Source: Chitinophaga nivalis (lineage in GTDB: Bacteria; Bacteroidota; Bacteroidia; Chitinophagales; Chitinophagaceae). From it: a stretch of 64,000 nucleotides of DNA. The position numbers and the translations under genes were made by a program. Location of the stretch: contig NZ_JAPDNR010000001.1 in assembly GCF_025989125.1 (NCBI RefSeq), positions 1 through 64,000 on the forward strand, in the 5' to 3' direction. A model generated the notes under the pieces. That model saw only the letters and a list, made by a program, of their open reading frames with translations, searched no databases and was not told where the DNA came from. Of this stretch, positions 52,431-60,883 are shown piece after piece (the first letter of the stretch is position 1; each line of letters starts with the position of its first letter).

Positions 52431-53162
52431 TTATACGATGGCAGCGTTATATCTTTTTTCTACTTCATCCCAGTTAATCACGTTCCAGAAAGCGTTGATA
52501 TAATCCGGCCGTTTATTCTGGTACTTCAGATAGTAAGCGTGTTCCCACACATCCAGCGCCAGTATCGGCGTACCTCTTTGTTTCACAATATTTTGCATCA
52601 GCGGATTATCCTGATTAGGCGTATTGATAACGGCCAGTTTTTTACCGGGCGTTACAATCAACCAGGCCCATCCGGATCCGAACTGTGTTTTTGCCGCATC
52701 ATTAAATTGCTGCTGGAATTGTTCCCATGATCCAAAAGCCTTGCTGATAAGCCCTTTCAGTTTATCAGACGGATTGGTTTTATTGGGAGAAAGCAAGGTC
52801 CAGAAGAGCGAATGGTTATAATGTCCACCGCCGTTATTGCGGATAGCATTATCTTTGTAGGTTATTCTACGCAGTATTTGCTCCAGTGTAAGGCTGGCAA
52901 AGGTGGTACCATTCACGGCATCATTCAGGTTTTTCACATATGCCGCGTGATGCTTATCATGATGGATTTCCATGGTTTGCCTGTCGATATTGGGTTCAAG
53001 GGCATCAAATGCATAAGGCAGTGCCGGCAATACAAAGGGAGCTTTAGGATCTGCCAGGAATGGTTTCGGGCTGAAACCAGTAGTAGCCAGGCTGCTTAAG
53101 GGAGCGCTTAAAACAGCCGCACCGGCAAGGCTGGTGAGTCTGAGAAATTCTCTTTTATTCAT
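52431..53162 (-). CDS. Exported Fe/Mn superoxide dismutase
   Basis: This enzyme converts superoxide to hydrogen peroxide and oxygen. Metal-site motifs are IHHDKHHAAYV, GGGHYNHSLFW, and DVWEHAYYLKYQNKRPDYI. From the ATG at 53162 the protein starts MNKREFLRLTSLAGAAVLSA, a Tat-like signal with KR in place of the twin arginines, followed by a processed region before the SOD domain. This suggests export to the periplasm; tatA is in the window. The frame is open to 53255. The 243-residue length fits an exported SOD of about 200 mature residues. Confidence 0.92.
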   Translation of the reverse strand: MNKREFLRLTSLAGAAVLSAPLSSLATTGFSPKPFLADPKAPFVLPALPYAFDALEPNIDRQTMEIHHDKHHAAYVKNLNDAVNGTTFASLTLEQILRRITYKDNAIRNNGGGHYNHSLFWTLLSPNKTNPSDKLKGLISKAFGSWEQFQQQFNDAAKTQFGSGWAWLIVTPGKKLAVINTPNQDNPLMQNIVKQRGTPILALDVWEHAYYLKYQNKRPDYINAFWNVINWDEVEKRYNAAIV

Positions 53163-53652
53163 ATTTAAATTTTTTTTATATACTAAAGAGGAGTTATAAA
53201 GATCGACGTAAACGGGGAAAAAAGCAACAAATATTACACCAGTCTGATTTAACAACGTGGTAGATAAAGCATCAGGGAAACGGGGAAAAATTTAGAGAAG
53301 CACTAATTTAATATCAAAATAAAGGCAAACTTTTACTTTCTTTTCTATTAAATTGCTATTTTACCTTATTTTCATGTGAATTATACACGCTATAATTGTG
53401 ATTGATTTATAATTGCCAAACTTATTTATCCCGGGCTCTACAGGCAATAAAAGACAATAGTCTATTAACCCGCCAATGGCCAACGTAATAAATTAAGCGT
53501 GATAAATTAAATGCTGATTATATTTCATGATTTCATGCAGGTACTTTGTTGTAGCAAAGCATAACAGTTCACAACAACATTACATACAAATTGATATGTA
53601 ATATAATCAAATCCAACGATATACTAAGACTACCTCGATAAAGCTGGAAAGT
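53163..53652. other. AT-rich divergent intergenic region between SOD and ThiF-like genes
   Basis: I see no gene in this 490-bp stretch. It is strongly AT-rich, holds two copies of ATAAATTAA about 14 bp apart (near 53488 and 53502), and a TACTTTG box at 53542-53548 on the plus strand, resembling a -7 element about 105 nt before the ThiF-like ATG. A CTTTG(N6)CAAAG inverted repeat overlaps that box. Confidence 0.5.
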
Positions 53653-54750
53653 ATGATACAAGCACATCTCAGGCAACAAAGAGACGAATCCAATGACTAT
53701 CAGCCTGTTTTTTATGACCTGAGCCAGGAAAAAGACCATCAGGCCCTTGTGGCCTTGCTGGAAGCCCGGCCCTACATACGAATCAACGATAATATATATT
53801 CGCAGTTGCGTGAGTTGATGAAAATCAGGAATCCTACACAAAAGCTTACCCAGGAAGAGTCGGACGCAAAAATACAAGCCTATGTAGGCAACACACCACT
53901 TGAACAGTTTGGGATATGGGTATATTATCCCTGGAGTGACCGGGTAGTACACCTGGTAAATGAGGTAGATTTTATTGAATTACGCACCAGCAGGAATCAA
54001 CATAAAATTACCGCAGCAGAAATAACATTACTCTCTACCAAAAAAGTAGGTATCGTAGGTTTATCCGTAGGACAATCAGCGGCACTGACCATTGCTATGG
54101 AACGTACCTGTGGCGAAATCAGGCTGGCAGATTTTGATAACCTGGAACTAACAAATATGAACCGCATCCGCTGCGGTGTGCATAATATCCAAACGAATAA
54201 AGTAATCATTGCAGCACGTGAAATAGCAGAAATAGACCCTTACATCCGGGTGAAATGTTACCCCGATGGCATGACAGAAAATAATCTGGAAGACTTTTTT
54301 CTGGAAGGCGGGAAACTGGATCTGTTTGTTGAAGAGTGTGATAGCGTAGATATAAAAATACTGAGCAGAATCAAAGCAAAGGAGTTAAAAATTCCGGTAT
54401 TGATGGAAATGAGCGACCGGGGTATGCTGGATATTGAGCGGTTTGACCTGGAACCAGACAGACCTTTGCTCCACGGATTGATTCCTGAAGTAGATATTTC
54501 CACCCTGAAAGGTCTGACAGATGCGGAAAAATTACCCATTTTCAGTCCTATGCTGGCATTAGATAAGGTTTCTTCCCGTATGAAATTTTCACTGGGCGAA
54601 ATCGGCAAAACAATTACCACATGGCCCCAATTAGCATCTGCGGTTGTACTGGGAGGTGCTATTATTGGAGATACCTGTCGCCGGGTATTACTGGATCAGC
54701 TAAAGAGTTCAGGCAGATATTACATAGATTTTGAGCAGTTGATTGTTTAA
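53653..54750 (+). CDS. ThiF-family E1-like adenylyltransferase (Rv1355c-like)
   Basis: A 365-residue protein. The N-terminal ~125 residues are unfamiliar. The E1/ThiF domain begins VGIVGLSVGQSAALTIAMER, the nucleotide-binding glycine-rich loop, then EIRLADFDNLELTNMNRIR, the acidic DxDxxExxNxxRQ-like ATP site. Further motifs are FVEECDSVDIK and PVLMEMSDRGMLDIERFD. ThiF/E1 enzymes activate a carboxyl terminus by adenylation; no ubiquitin-like or sulfur-carrier partner is adjacent. Homologues of the Rv1355c type often carry a nitroreductase domain, which is missing here. The next gene, an acyltransferase-like one, lies 38 bp downstream. Confidence 0.8.
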   Translation: MIQAHLRQQRDESNDYQPVFYDLSQEKDHQALVALLEARPYIRINDNIYSQLRELMKIRNPTQKLTQEESDAKIQAYVGNTPLEQFGIWVYYPWSDRVVHLVNEVDFIELRTSRNQHKITAAEITLLSTKKVGIVGLSVGQSAALTIAMERTCGEIRLADFDNLELTNMNRIRCGVHNIQTNKVIIAAREIAEIDPYIRVKCYPDGMTENNLEDFFLEGGKLDLFVEECDSVDIKILSRIKAKELKIPVLMEMSDRGMLDIERFDLEPDRPLLHGLIPEVDISTLKGLTDAEKLPIFSPMLALDKVSSRMKFSLGEIGKTITTWPQLASAVVLGGAIIGDTCRRVLLDQLKSSGRYYIDFEQLIV

Positions 54751-54788
54751 CAGACTTATGCCTTTTATAAGCGCTATTCCGTAATGTC

Positions 54789-55493
54789 ATGATTAATGTA
54801 AGGGTATTTAGGGCACCGGCTGACCCTGAGGCTTGCCTGAGGTTTTACAACGGTCACCTCAGGTTGCTGGAGATATACTTCGGTATTGCCCAGGTAACAT
54901 CCGGTAGTGCAGATTGGATGCAACATGAAAATACAATTGTAATAATTGTTGAGGACGAAACACGTACCAAAACTTACGGGGGAGCGCGTGTACAGATAGC
55001 AGACGGCTTATTGCCACTGCCCATTGAAACAGCAATAGGCAAATATGATCCTAAAATATACTCTTATGTAAAAAATGGCAGCGCGGAGATCTGCGGCATG
55101 TGGAACTCAAAGGAGGTTGCCGGAATGGGTATCGGTAGTCAGGTACTGGCCCGCGTAGGCGTAGTACTGGCCGCCCAGCTACCTATCGATATTTTTCATG
55201 TGTTGTGTGCGCCGATTACTACCCGTGTAGGCAAACGCGTTGGATTCGTTATCGATGAATCACTGGGTAATAAAGGCACTTTTTTTTATCCGAAAGACGA
55301 TTTCCTGGCTACCGCCATGGTTATCAATGATTGCTATAACCTGGATCATGCTGATCCCAAAGAAAAATTACTGATTGCCGACTTACGTGAAAATCTGGTA
55401 CAAACAAAAGTAGAAGTGGGTCCCAAAGGTACCTATGAGGTAAATTATAATCTTAAAATTCCGACCCTTACCCCTTCTGCTACGCTTAAGTAA
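54789..55493 (+). CDS. GNAT/N-acyltransferase-like protein
   Basis: A 234-residue soluble protein. AEICGMWNSKEVAGMGIGSQ followed by VLARVGVVLAAQLPIDIFHV resembles the acyl-CoA-binding A motif of GNAT-type and N-acyl amino acid synthases, with a G-x-G-x-G turn. The N-terminus RAPADPEACLRFYNGHLRLL fits the first strand and helix of that fold. A closing charged tail ends in Lys. It lies 38 bp after the ThiF-like gene and 76 bp before the 7TMR-DISM kinase gene. It is a GNAT-like fold by eye; substrate and activity are unknown. Confidence 0.55.
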   Translation: MINVRVFRAPADPEACLRFYNGHLRLLEIYFGIAQVTSGSADWMQHENTIVIIVEDETRTKTYGGARVQIADGLLPLPIETAIGKYDPKIYSYVKNGSAEICGMWNSKEVAGMGIGSQVLARVGVVLAAQLPIDIFHVLCAPITTRVGKRVGFVIDESLGNKGTFFYPKDDFLATAMVINDCYNLDHADPKEKLLIADLRENLVQTKVEVGPKGTYEVNYNLKIPTLTPSATLK

Positions 55494-55569
55494 TACGATC
55501 TTTGCCAACAATTAAGCTACCGGTAATTACCAGAAAACATATACATTTAAACAATATAATTTCGTTGAG

Positions 55570-57726
55570 ATGTTGTCCAGAATAATTGCATTATGGTCAA
55601 TCTTTGCCTTGTCACTTCTATTTACTGTAACGGTAACGGCCCAACCCATTCTCTATAATGGCGGCAAAACCCTGTTACAAATCGGTGGCAACCTGGAACT
55701 ATACACAGACAAGACCAATACCCTCGAGCTGGCGGCAGTAAAACAACAACCCTTTAAACTATCCAGCCAGGATGTACCCAACCTGCAAATCACCCCTTAT
55801 ACGCAATGGGCCCGGTTTTCCGTTTTCAATAACTCTCAGCAGCAACACCTGATACTGGAAGTGGAATATCCTATCATAGACGATATCACCCTCTATGAAA
55901 TACTGCCGGATGGCAGCACCCAAAGCAAACGCCTGGGTGAATTCACGTCTTACAAAAACCGGGGATACGATCACCAGAATTATCAGTTTGAGCTGAACAT
56001 TCCTACTGGTACCACCCGGGAATACTATATGAAGGTAAAAGCAGGCGAACAACTGCAACTGCCGGTTTACCTCAGTGCACCGGAGCTGATCTCTGAAAAA
56101 AACAACCGACGGGAACTTATTTTCGGTATATACATTGGCGTTATCTTCGCCATGGCCTTTTATAATCTCTTCATCTATATATCCACACGGGATAACAGCT
56201 ACCTGATTTATGTGAGTTATATTATCTGCGTAGGACTTACGCAGGCTACCCTCCAGGGTTATTCGTTCCGCTTTCTTTATCCGGACAGTCCCTGGCTGGC
56301 CATGCACGCCACAGTACTGGTACCCATATTCAACGGACTTACGGCCTTGTTCTTTATACAAAAGTTCCTGCATACCAAACAGAATTTCCCACTGGGGCAT
56401 ACGCTGATCAATATTGGGATCTGGCTGTATCTCCTGTGTTTTATTCCGACGTTCCTGGATATGTATACCTATGCACAGATTCTCGTACAGCTGGATGCTT
56501 TCCTGGCCGCAGTACTGGCCTTTGTAGTGGGTTACGGGGTAAGCCTGAAAGGCGTCAGTGCTGCCCGCTTCTTCCTGGTGGCATGGTCGATATTCCTGGT
56601 CAGCATCTTTGTATTTGTATTGCGCAATTTTAATGTATTGCCTTACAACAACTTCACCTTCTATGCCCTGCAAATAGGCTCCGGCCTGGAAGTACTGCTG
56701 CTGTCCTTTGCCCTGGCCCATAAAATAAACGTGTTCAAGGCAGAAAAGGAACATTCCCAGCAGCTGGCACTGACCATCTCCCTGGAGAATGAAAGACTGG
56801 TAAGAGAACAGAATATCATCCTCGAAAGCAAAGTAAAAGACCGTACAGAAGACCTCCAGGCCACCAACCTGGAACTCAACAATGCGTTGAACGACCTGAA
56901 AGACACACAAACACGACTGGTGGAAAAAGAAAAAATGGCATCCCTGGGTCAGCTGACCGCCGGTATTGCGCACGAAATCAACAATCCGATCAACTTCGTT
57001 ACCTCCAACATCAAGCCGCTGAAAATGGATATCGCGGATCTCAGCGAATTGCTGAACCGTTACGACGAACTGGCTACCAGCACAGATATTCCTAAATCAC
57101 TGGCGGGTATTGAAGCATTCAAAAAAGAAATTGATATCGATTATATACACGAAGAAATCTCCTCCCTTATCAAAGGCATCGAAGACGGCGCCACCCGTAC
57201 GGCAGAAATTGTGAAAGGGCTACGTACGTTCAGCCGCCTGGATGAAAGTGAAGTGAAATCCATCGATATACACGAAGGGCTGGACTCTACATTGGTACTA
57301 TTACGCAACGCGATCCCTCCGTACGTAAATATTGTCCGGGATTATTCATCTCTCCCCAAAATAGAATGTTATGCAGGGAAAATGAACCAGGTATTCATGA
57401 ACATCTTTTCCAATGCACTGAATGCCATTATAAGCAAGCCAACACATCACGACGAGTTCATTTCCATCCATACCCGGCAGGAAAACGATAACATCGTTAT
57501 TACCATCAAAGACACGGGTATCGGTATGTCGCAGGCTGTCAAGGAAAAAATATTTGACCCTTTTTTCACCACCAAAGATGTGGGAGAAGGCACCGGGCTG
57601 GGATTATCTATTGTATTCAGTATTATAGAAAAACATAAAGGTAAGATCATCGTGAATTCAGCGCCCGGAGAAGGAGCGGAATTTATTATATATTTACCCT
57701 TCAATATCACAACACACTTATCCTAA
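55570..57726 (+). CDS. 7TMR-DISM sensor histidine kinase
   Basis: A 718-residue membrane kinase. A signal peptide (LWSIFALSLLFTVTVTAQP) is followed by a 7TMR-DISMED2 extracellular domain (about residues 30-175, beta-rich with QWARFSVFNNSQQQHLILEV), then seven membrane helices (about 180-385) and a coiled coil. The kinase core has GQLTAGIAHEINNPINFVTS with phospho-acceptor His468, GLRTFSRLDESEVKSID, and HATPase motifs DTGIGMSQAVKEKIFDPFFT and GEGTGLGLSIVFSIIEKHKG. It is transcribed just before the REC-kinase hybrid at 57746, 19 bp away, so the two likely form a relay. Confidence 0.93.
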   Translation: MLSRIIALWSIFALSLLFTVTVTAQPILYNGGKTLLQIGGNLELYTDKTNTLELAAVKQQPFKLSSQDVPNLQITPYTQWARFSVFNNSQQQHLILEVEYPIIDDITLYEILPDGSTQSKRLGEFTSYKNRGYDHQNYQFELNIPTGTTREYYMKVKAGEQLQLPVYLSAPELISEKNNRRELIFGIYIGVIFAMAFYNLFIYISTRDNSYLIYVSYIICVGLTQATLQGYSFRFLYPDSPWLAMHATVLVPIFNGLTALFFIQKFLHTKQNFPLGHTLINIGIWLYLLCFIPTFLDMYTYAQILVQLDAFLAAVLAFVVGYGVSLKGVSAARFFLVAWSIFLVSIFVFVLRNFNVLPYNNFTFYALQIGSGLEVLLLSFALAHKINVFKAEKEHSQQLALTISLENERLVREQNIILESKVKDRTEDLQATNLELNNALNDLKDTQTRLVEKEKMASLGQLTAGIAHEINNPINFVTSNIKPLKMDIADLSELLNRYDELATSTDIPKSLAGIEAFKKEIDIDYIHEEISSLIKGIEDGATRTAEIVKGLRTFSRLDESEVKSIDIHEGLDSTLVLLRNAIPPYVNIVRDYSSLPKIECYAGKMNQVFMNIFSNALNAIISKPTHHDEFISIHTRQENDNIVITIKDTGIGMSQAVKEKIFDPFFTTKDVGEGTGLGLSIVFSIIEKHKGKIIVNSAPGEGAEFIIYLPFNITTHLS

Positions 57727-57745
57727 TTTACCATAAGCTCTTTTG

Positions 57746-58843
57746 ATGAAAGAAAACCGCATAAAAATATTATATATTGATGATGAGATTCATAACCTGA
57801 ATGCGTTTAAAGCAAGCTTTCGCAGAAGTTATGAAATCTATACGGCGACTTCTGCACAGGAGGGTAAAGTGCTGTTAAAGGAGATCAATGTGCACATTAT
57901 CATAGCGGATCAAAAAATGCCGGTATCTACCGGGGTGGAATTCTTTCATGAAATAAAGGATACCCTTCCGGAACCCATGCGTATTCTGCTGACCGGTTAT
58001 ACAGATGTGGATGATATTATTGATGCTATTAACAAGGGCCATATTTACTCCTATGTCAAAAAACCCTGGGATGAAAATGAGCTGCATAAAACCATTAATA
58101 ACGCATATGAAATATACCGTACCCGCAAACAGCTACAGGAAAAAATAGAAGAGCTGGAGAAAACCAACGATGAGCTGAACCGCTTTATCTACTCCACCTC
58201 ACATGACCTGCGGTCGCCGCTGATGTCTGTACTGGGTATCATTAACCTGTCGCGGTTAGACAATTCAGTTGTAGACCCCAATGGTTATATCAACATGGTG
58301 GAATCCTGCGTACTCAAACTGGACGGGTTTATACAAAAGATCATTGAATACTACCGCAATTCCCGGCTGGATGTGGAATATGAAAAAATAGATTTTGCCA
58401 ACCTGCTGAATGACTGCATCACTGCATTCAAACCACAGAATACAGAGATCCGTTTTGAGACACATACTGAACAGACCATCGATTTCAGAGGAGACACCTT
58501 CCGCATCAGCGTGATATTAAACAATCTCATCTCCAATGCCGTCAAATACCAAAAACCGGGTGAAAGCAATCCGATGGTTAACTTAAGCGTTAAGGTAGAA
58601 CCACACAAAGCCACCATCTGGATCCGGGATAATGGCATCGGTATATTGAGCGAACACCTGAACAACATTTTCAAAATGTTCTTCCGGTCCAAGAACAATA
58701 ACAAACCTGGCAGTGGTATAGGTCTGTACATTGTAAAAGAAGCCCTCAGTAAAATAGGCGGTACGATTAACGTAGAGTCTAAGTACGGCGAAGGAACCCA
58801 ATTTGAAATCAGTATCCCCAACAGAAATGAATTCGATACCTGA
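57746..58843 (+). CDS. Response regulator-histidine kinase hybrid (REC-HisKA-HATPase)
   Basis: REC domain residues 1-120: Asp12/Asp13, phospho-acceptor Asp55 in IIIADQKMP, LLTGY and VKKPWDE. HisKA begins at about 140 with STSHDLRSPLMSVLGIINLS, His153. The HATPase part ends with DNGIGILSEHLNNIFKMFFR and GSGIGLYIVKEALSKIGGTI. There is no transmembrane segment, so it is cytosolic. A REC before a kinase suggests that a phosphorelay from another kinase (perhaps the 7TMR-DISM protein) tunes its activity. Its REC is closely related to the lone regulator at 10624. The next REC gene overlaps by 17 bp. Confidence 0.93.
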   Translation: MKENRIKILYIDDEIHNLNAFKASFRRSYEIYTATSAQEGKVLLKEINVHIIIADQKMPVSTGVEFFHEIKDTLPEPMRILLTGYTDVDDIIDAINKGHIYSYVKKPWDENELHKTINNAYEIYRTRKQLQEKIEELEKTNDELNRFIYSTSHDLRSPLMSVLGIINLSRLDNSVVDPNGYINMVESCVLKLDGFIQKIIEYYRNSRLDVEYEKIDFANLLNDCITAFKPQNTEIRFETHTEQTIDFRGDTFRISVILNNLISNAVKYQKPGESNPMVNLSVKVEPHKATIWIRDNGIGILSEHLNNIFKMFFRSKNNNKPGSGIGLYIVKEALSKIGGTINVESKYGEGTQFEISIPNRNEFDT

Positions 58844-59246
58844 CCTACGTGTCATATTGATAGATGACAACGAAATTGATTTAATGCTGCATGAAAAGTT
58901 GATCACCTTTCAACAAATCAGCAGAACCGTGCTCTCATTTGCCAACGCAAATAAGGCGCTGGAATTTTTATCGTCTAATATTACCCTGCCTAAAATTCCG
59001 CCTACGGTCATTTTGCTCGACATACAAATGCCGGAAATGGACGGATTCGAATTTTTGCAGGCTTTTGACAGCTATCCCTATAAAATCAAGTCGCAATGCC
59101 ACATCATTATGGTGTCTTCTTCGCTTGATTACAGCGATATTACCCGTACCAACGCCAATCCGCTGGTATTACGTTTATTAAGGAAACCCTTGCTGCTAAA
59201 GGAACTGAGAGAAACCATCGAAGGAATTTTCAAAGATTTTTTATAA
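58827..59246 (+). CDS. Single-domain response regulator (CheY-like)
   Basis: From the ATG at 58827 the protein is nearly all REC domain: LRVILIDDNEIDLMLHEKLI, phospho-acceptor Asp65 in VILLDIQMPEMDGFEFLQ, a Ser in MVSSSLDYSD and the Lys in LRKPLLLKELRETI. It has 139 residues and no output domain. It overlaps the hybrid kinase gene by 17 bp and is thus translationally coupled; it probably receives phosphate from one of the two upstream kinases. Confidence 0.92.
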   Translation: MNSIPDLRVILIDDNEIDLMLHEKLITFQQISRTVLSFANANKALEFLSSNITLPKIPPTVILLDIQMPEMDGFEFLQAFDSYPYKIKSQCHIIMVSSSLDYSDITRTNANPLVLRLLRKPLLLKELRETIEGIFKDFL

Positions 59247-59250
59247 AATG

Positions 59251-59280
59251 TTTGAATTTCCGGGAAAAAATATATTTTTG
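59251..59280 (+). promoter_or_regulatory. Promoter of tRNA-Ala
   Basis: TTTG (59251-59254), an 18-nt spacer and TATTTTTG (59273-59280) match the Bacteroidota consensus and precede the tRNA by 33 bp. Confidence 0.8.
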
Positions 59281-59313
59281 CACTCCCGCAAGGGGAAAAC
59301 GATAAAGACATAT

Positions 59314-59386
59314 GGGGGATTAGCTCATCTGGTAGAGCGCAAGCATGGCATGTTTGAGGTGAACGGTTCGAGCCCGTTATCCTCCA
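59314..59386 (+). tRNA. tRNA-Ala (anticodon GGC)
   Basis: A full cloverleaf: acceptor GGGGGAT/ATCCTCC, D-arm GCTC...GAGC, anticodon stem CAAGC/GTTTG around loop ATGGCAT (anticodon GGC), T-arm AACGG/CCGTT. Discriminator A is followed by CCC, so CCA is not encoded. A terminator hairpin follows. Confidence 0.93.
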
Positions 59387-59394
59387 CCCAATTT

Positions 59395-59425
59395 AAAAAC
59401 CCGCACTTACAGTGCGGGTTTTTTC
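59395..59425 (+). terminator. Terminator of tRNA-Ala
   Basis: AACCCGCACT (59399-59408) pairs with AGTGCGGGTT (59411-59420), with a very short loop, followed by T6. It begins about 10 bp after the tRNA. Confidence 0.92.
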
Positions 59426-59580
59426 GTATAGGTCAAATGCTATGGTGTTTTTCTCCTGTTATCCGTTCCCTACAGCCGCGGAACATTGATACTAAAAATT
59501 TGCTCCCACACTTTACCCGGGCATGCAGTTGCAGACAACAGCAGGCCCATGGCCCGTACAACAATAGTTAACAACACCAT

Positions 59581-60324
59581 CTATATCTGGTAGGTAACCA
59601 CCAGTTTCGGGCGCTTATTAGGATCTGCATTACGATGTCCTGTGAAAATAAGGCTGCGATAGTAAGCTTCTGTTTGCAACTGCAGACTGAAACCGTTATT
59701 CTGTCCGCTGTTGACGATGTCCTGTACCAATGCAGTAACGTTAACGGTTACACTGTAATTCCATTGGGAGGTAGAAGGAGGAATAGCGGTTGCATTGGTA
59801 GTAGTGGTAGGCGGCTGGTTATTCCAGGTAATGGCGCTTTCTGTCCATGCACTTGTTACACGTTTCAACCAGGCAGGGTTGGTGCCGCTGGAATTGTACG
59901 GAGAGCCGGGATAATAGGAATTACCTTGCGGGGCAGCGACGCTGGTGCTTACACCGGTTAAGGTAAGTGTAGCAGAAATGATGGTAGTACCCGCCGGAAT
60001 AGACGCAAGACCATTGAATTTAAAGAACTCACGGATAGTACCAGGTGTACCCTGATAGGTCCAGGTGGCGATGAGAAAATCTTCCACACTACTAAAGTTG
60101 CTATTCACCCAGGCCGGGTTGCTGTTAACATGCGCATCTTCCTGGCTACCAGCTTTATCGTAGCTGCCACCGAGGGTAATGGTTTTCTCTCCATCTTTAA
60201 CACTTGTATTGATGGCCTGATCATGCTGCTGAGGATGGGTATCTGTTGCCAGATCTTTCCGGCAGCTGCTCATCATGAGTGCTGCTATTACAGCGAGGGT
60301 AAGGAAAAGGTTTGAGATCTTCAT
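59581..60324 (-). CDS. DNRLRE domain lipoprotein
   Basis: From the ATG at 60324 a lipobox-type signal (AVIAALMMSSC) leads to a ~220-residue beta-rich domain with GSQEDAHVNSNPAWVNSNFS, FKFNGLASIPAGTTIISATL, WTESAITWNNQPPTTTTNAT and a closing VTYQI, which fits DNRLRE/CBM96-type repeats. It is probably a surface lipoprotein that binds polysaccharide. The frame is open upstream to 60393. A TATCTTTG -7 box at 60521-60514 lies about 190 nt before the start. Confidence 0.8.
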   Translation of the reverse strand: MKISNLFLTLAVIAALMMSSCRKDLATDTHPQQHDQAINTSVKDGEKTITLGGSYDKAGSQEDAHVNSNPAWVNSNFSSVEDFLIATWTYQGTPGTIREFFKFNGLASIPAGTTIISATLTLTGVSTSVAAPQGNSYYPGSPYNSSGTNPAWLKRVTSAWTESAITWNNQPPTTTTNATAIPPSTSQWNYSVTVNVTALVQDIVNSGQNNGFSLQLQTEAYYRSLIFTGHRNADPNKRPKLVVTYQI

Positions 60325-60883
60325 ACATAAAAGGTTAAGTGAGTAATAAAAAGATAGATGCAGGTTGATAGTAATGCCTGGCAAAAGCATCATCGCTGGT
60401 GGTCAATGGAAATAATATAAGATTTAAAAGGGCTTCCGGATAAATTCCAGGGTTAATACTGATCCGGATTATTTTGAGTTAACAGCATGTGGTATTGCTT
60501 AATACCATCAACACAAAGATAGAGATTCAATTTTCACGAACACAAAAAAAAGACAACCAGATAATTTCACTGGTATGATAATAACCTATTCTACCGAAAT
60601 CCAATATCAGCGGATGTTTGCAGCGCTTTTTTTTTAAATTAATTCGCCGATATACGTATGACAGCAGGCCGCAACAGGTTGACATTTTTAATACGCAGGT
60701 ACGCAAACACAGCAAGCATGCTGCATGATATAATGGCGCGTTTAACGCTTTCGTTTGCTTATTATACAACCGTCAAACTATCAGTCAATACAAAGCATCA
60801 TACATCCACTGTCTCATAAAAGCGTTATACAAGTTATCCAAACTGATTATTCCGCTTTTAATGGCCTTTACTACCGGCCTACT
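60325..60883. other. Gene-poor stretch between the DNRLRE gene and the CheR-CheB-kinase group
   Basis: About 560 bp without a gene I can support. It holds the DNRLRE leader, a -7 box TATCTTTG on the minus strand (60521-60514), a perfect GGTATTgcttAATACC hairpin (60491-60506) in that leader, and a short GC-rich stretch around 60660-60720. An 80-residue minus-strand frame covers part of it but has no coherent features. Confidence 0.5.

Noticed and set aside
55759..56973. 404-residue minus-strand ORF inside the 7TMR-DISM kinase gene
   Set aside because: It is the complement of a well-supported kinase frame with no coherent motifs of its own.
60527..60769. 80-residue minus-strand ORF in the gene-poor stretch
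   Set aside because: Its composition is irregular with many Cys and Lys runs; I see no homologous motif.
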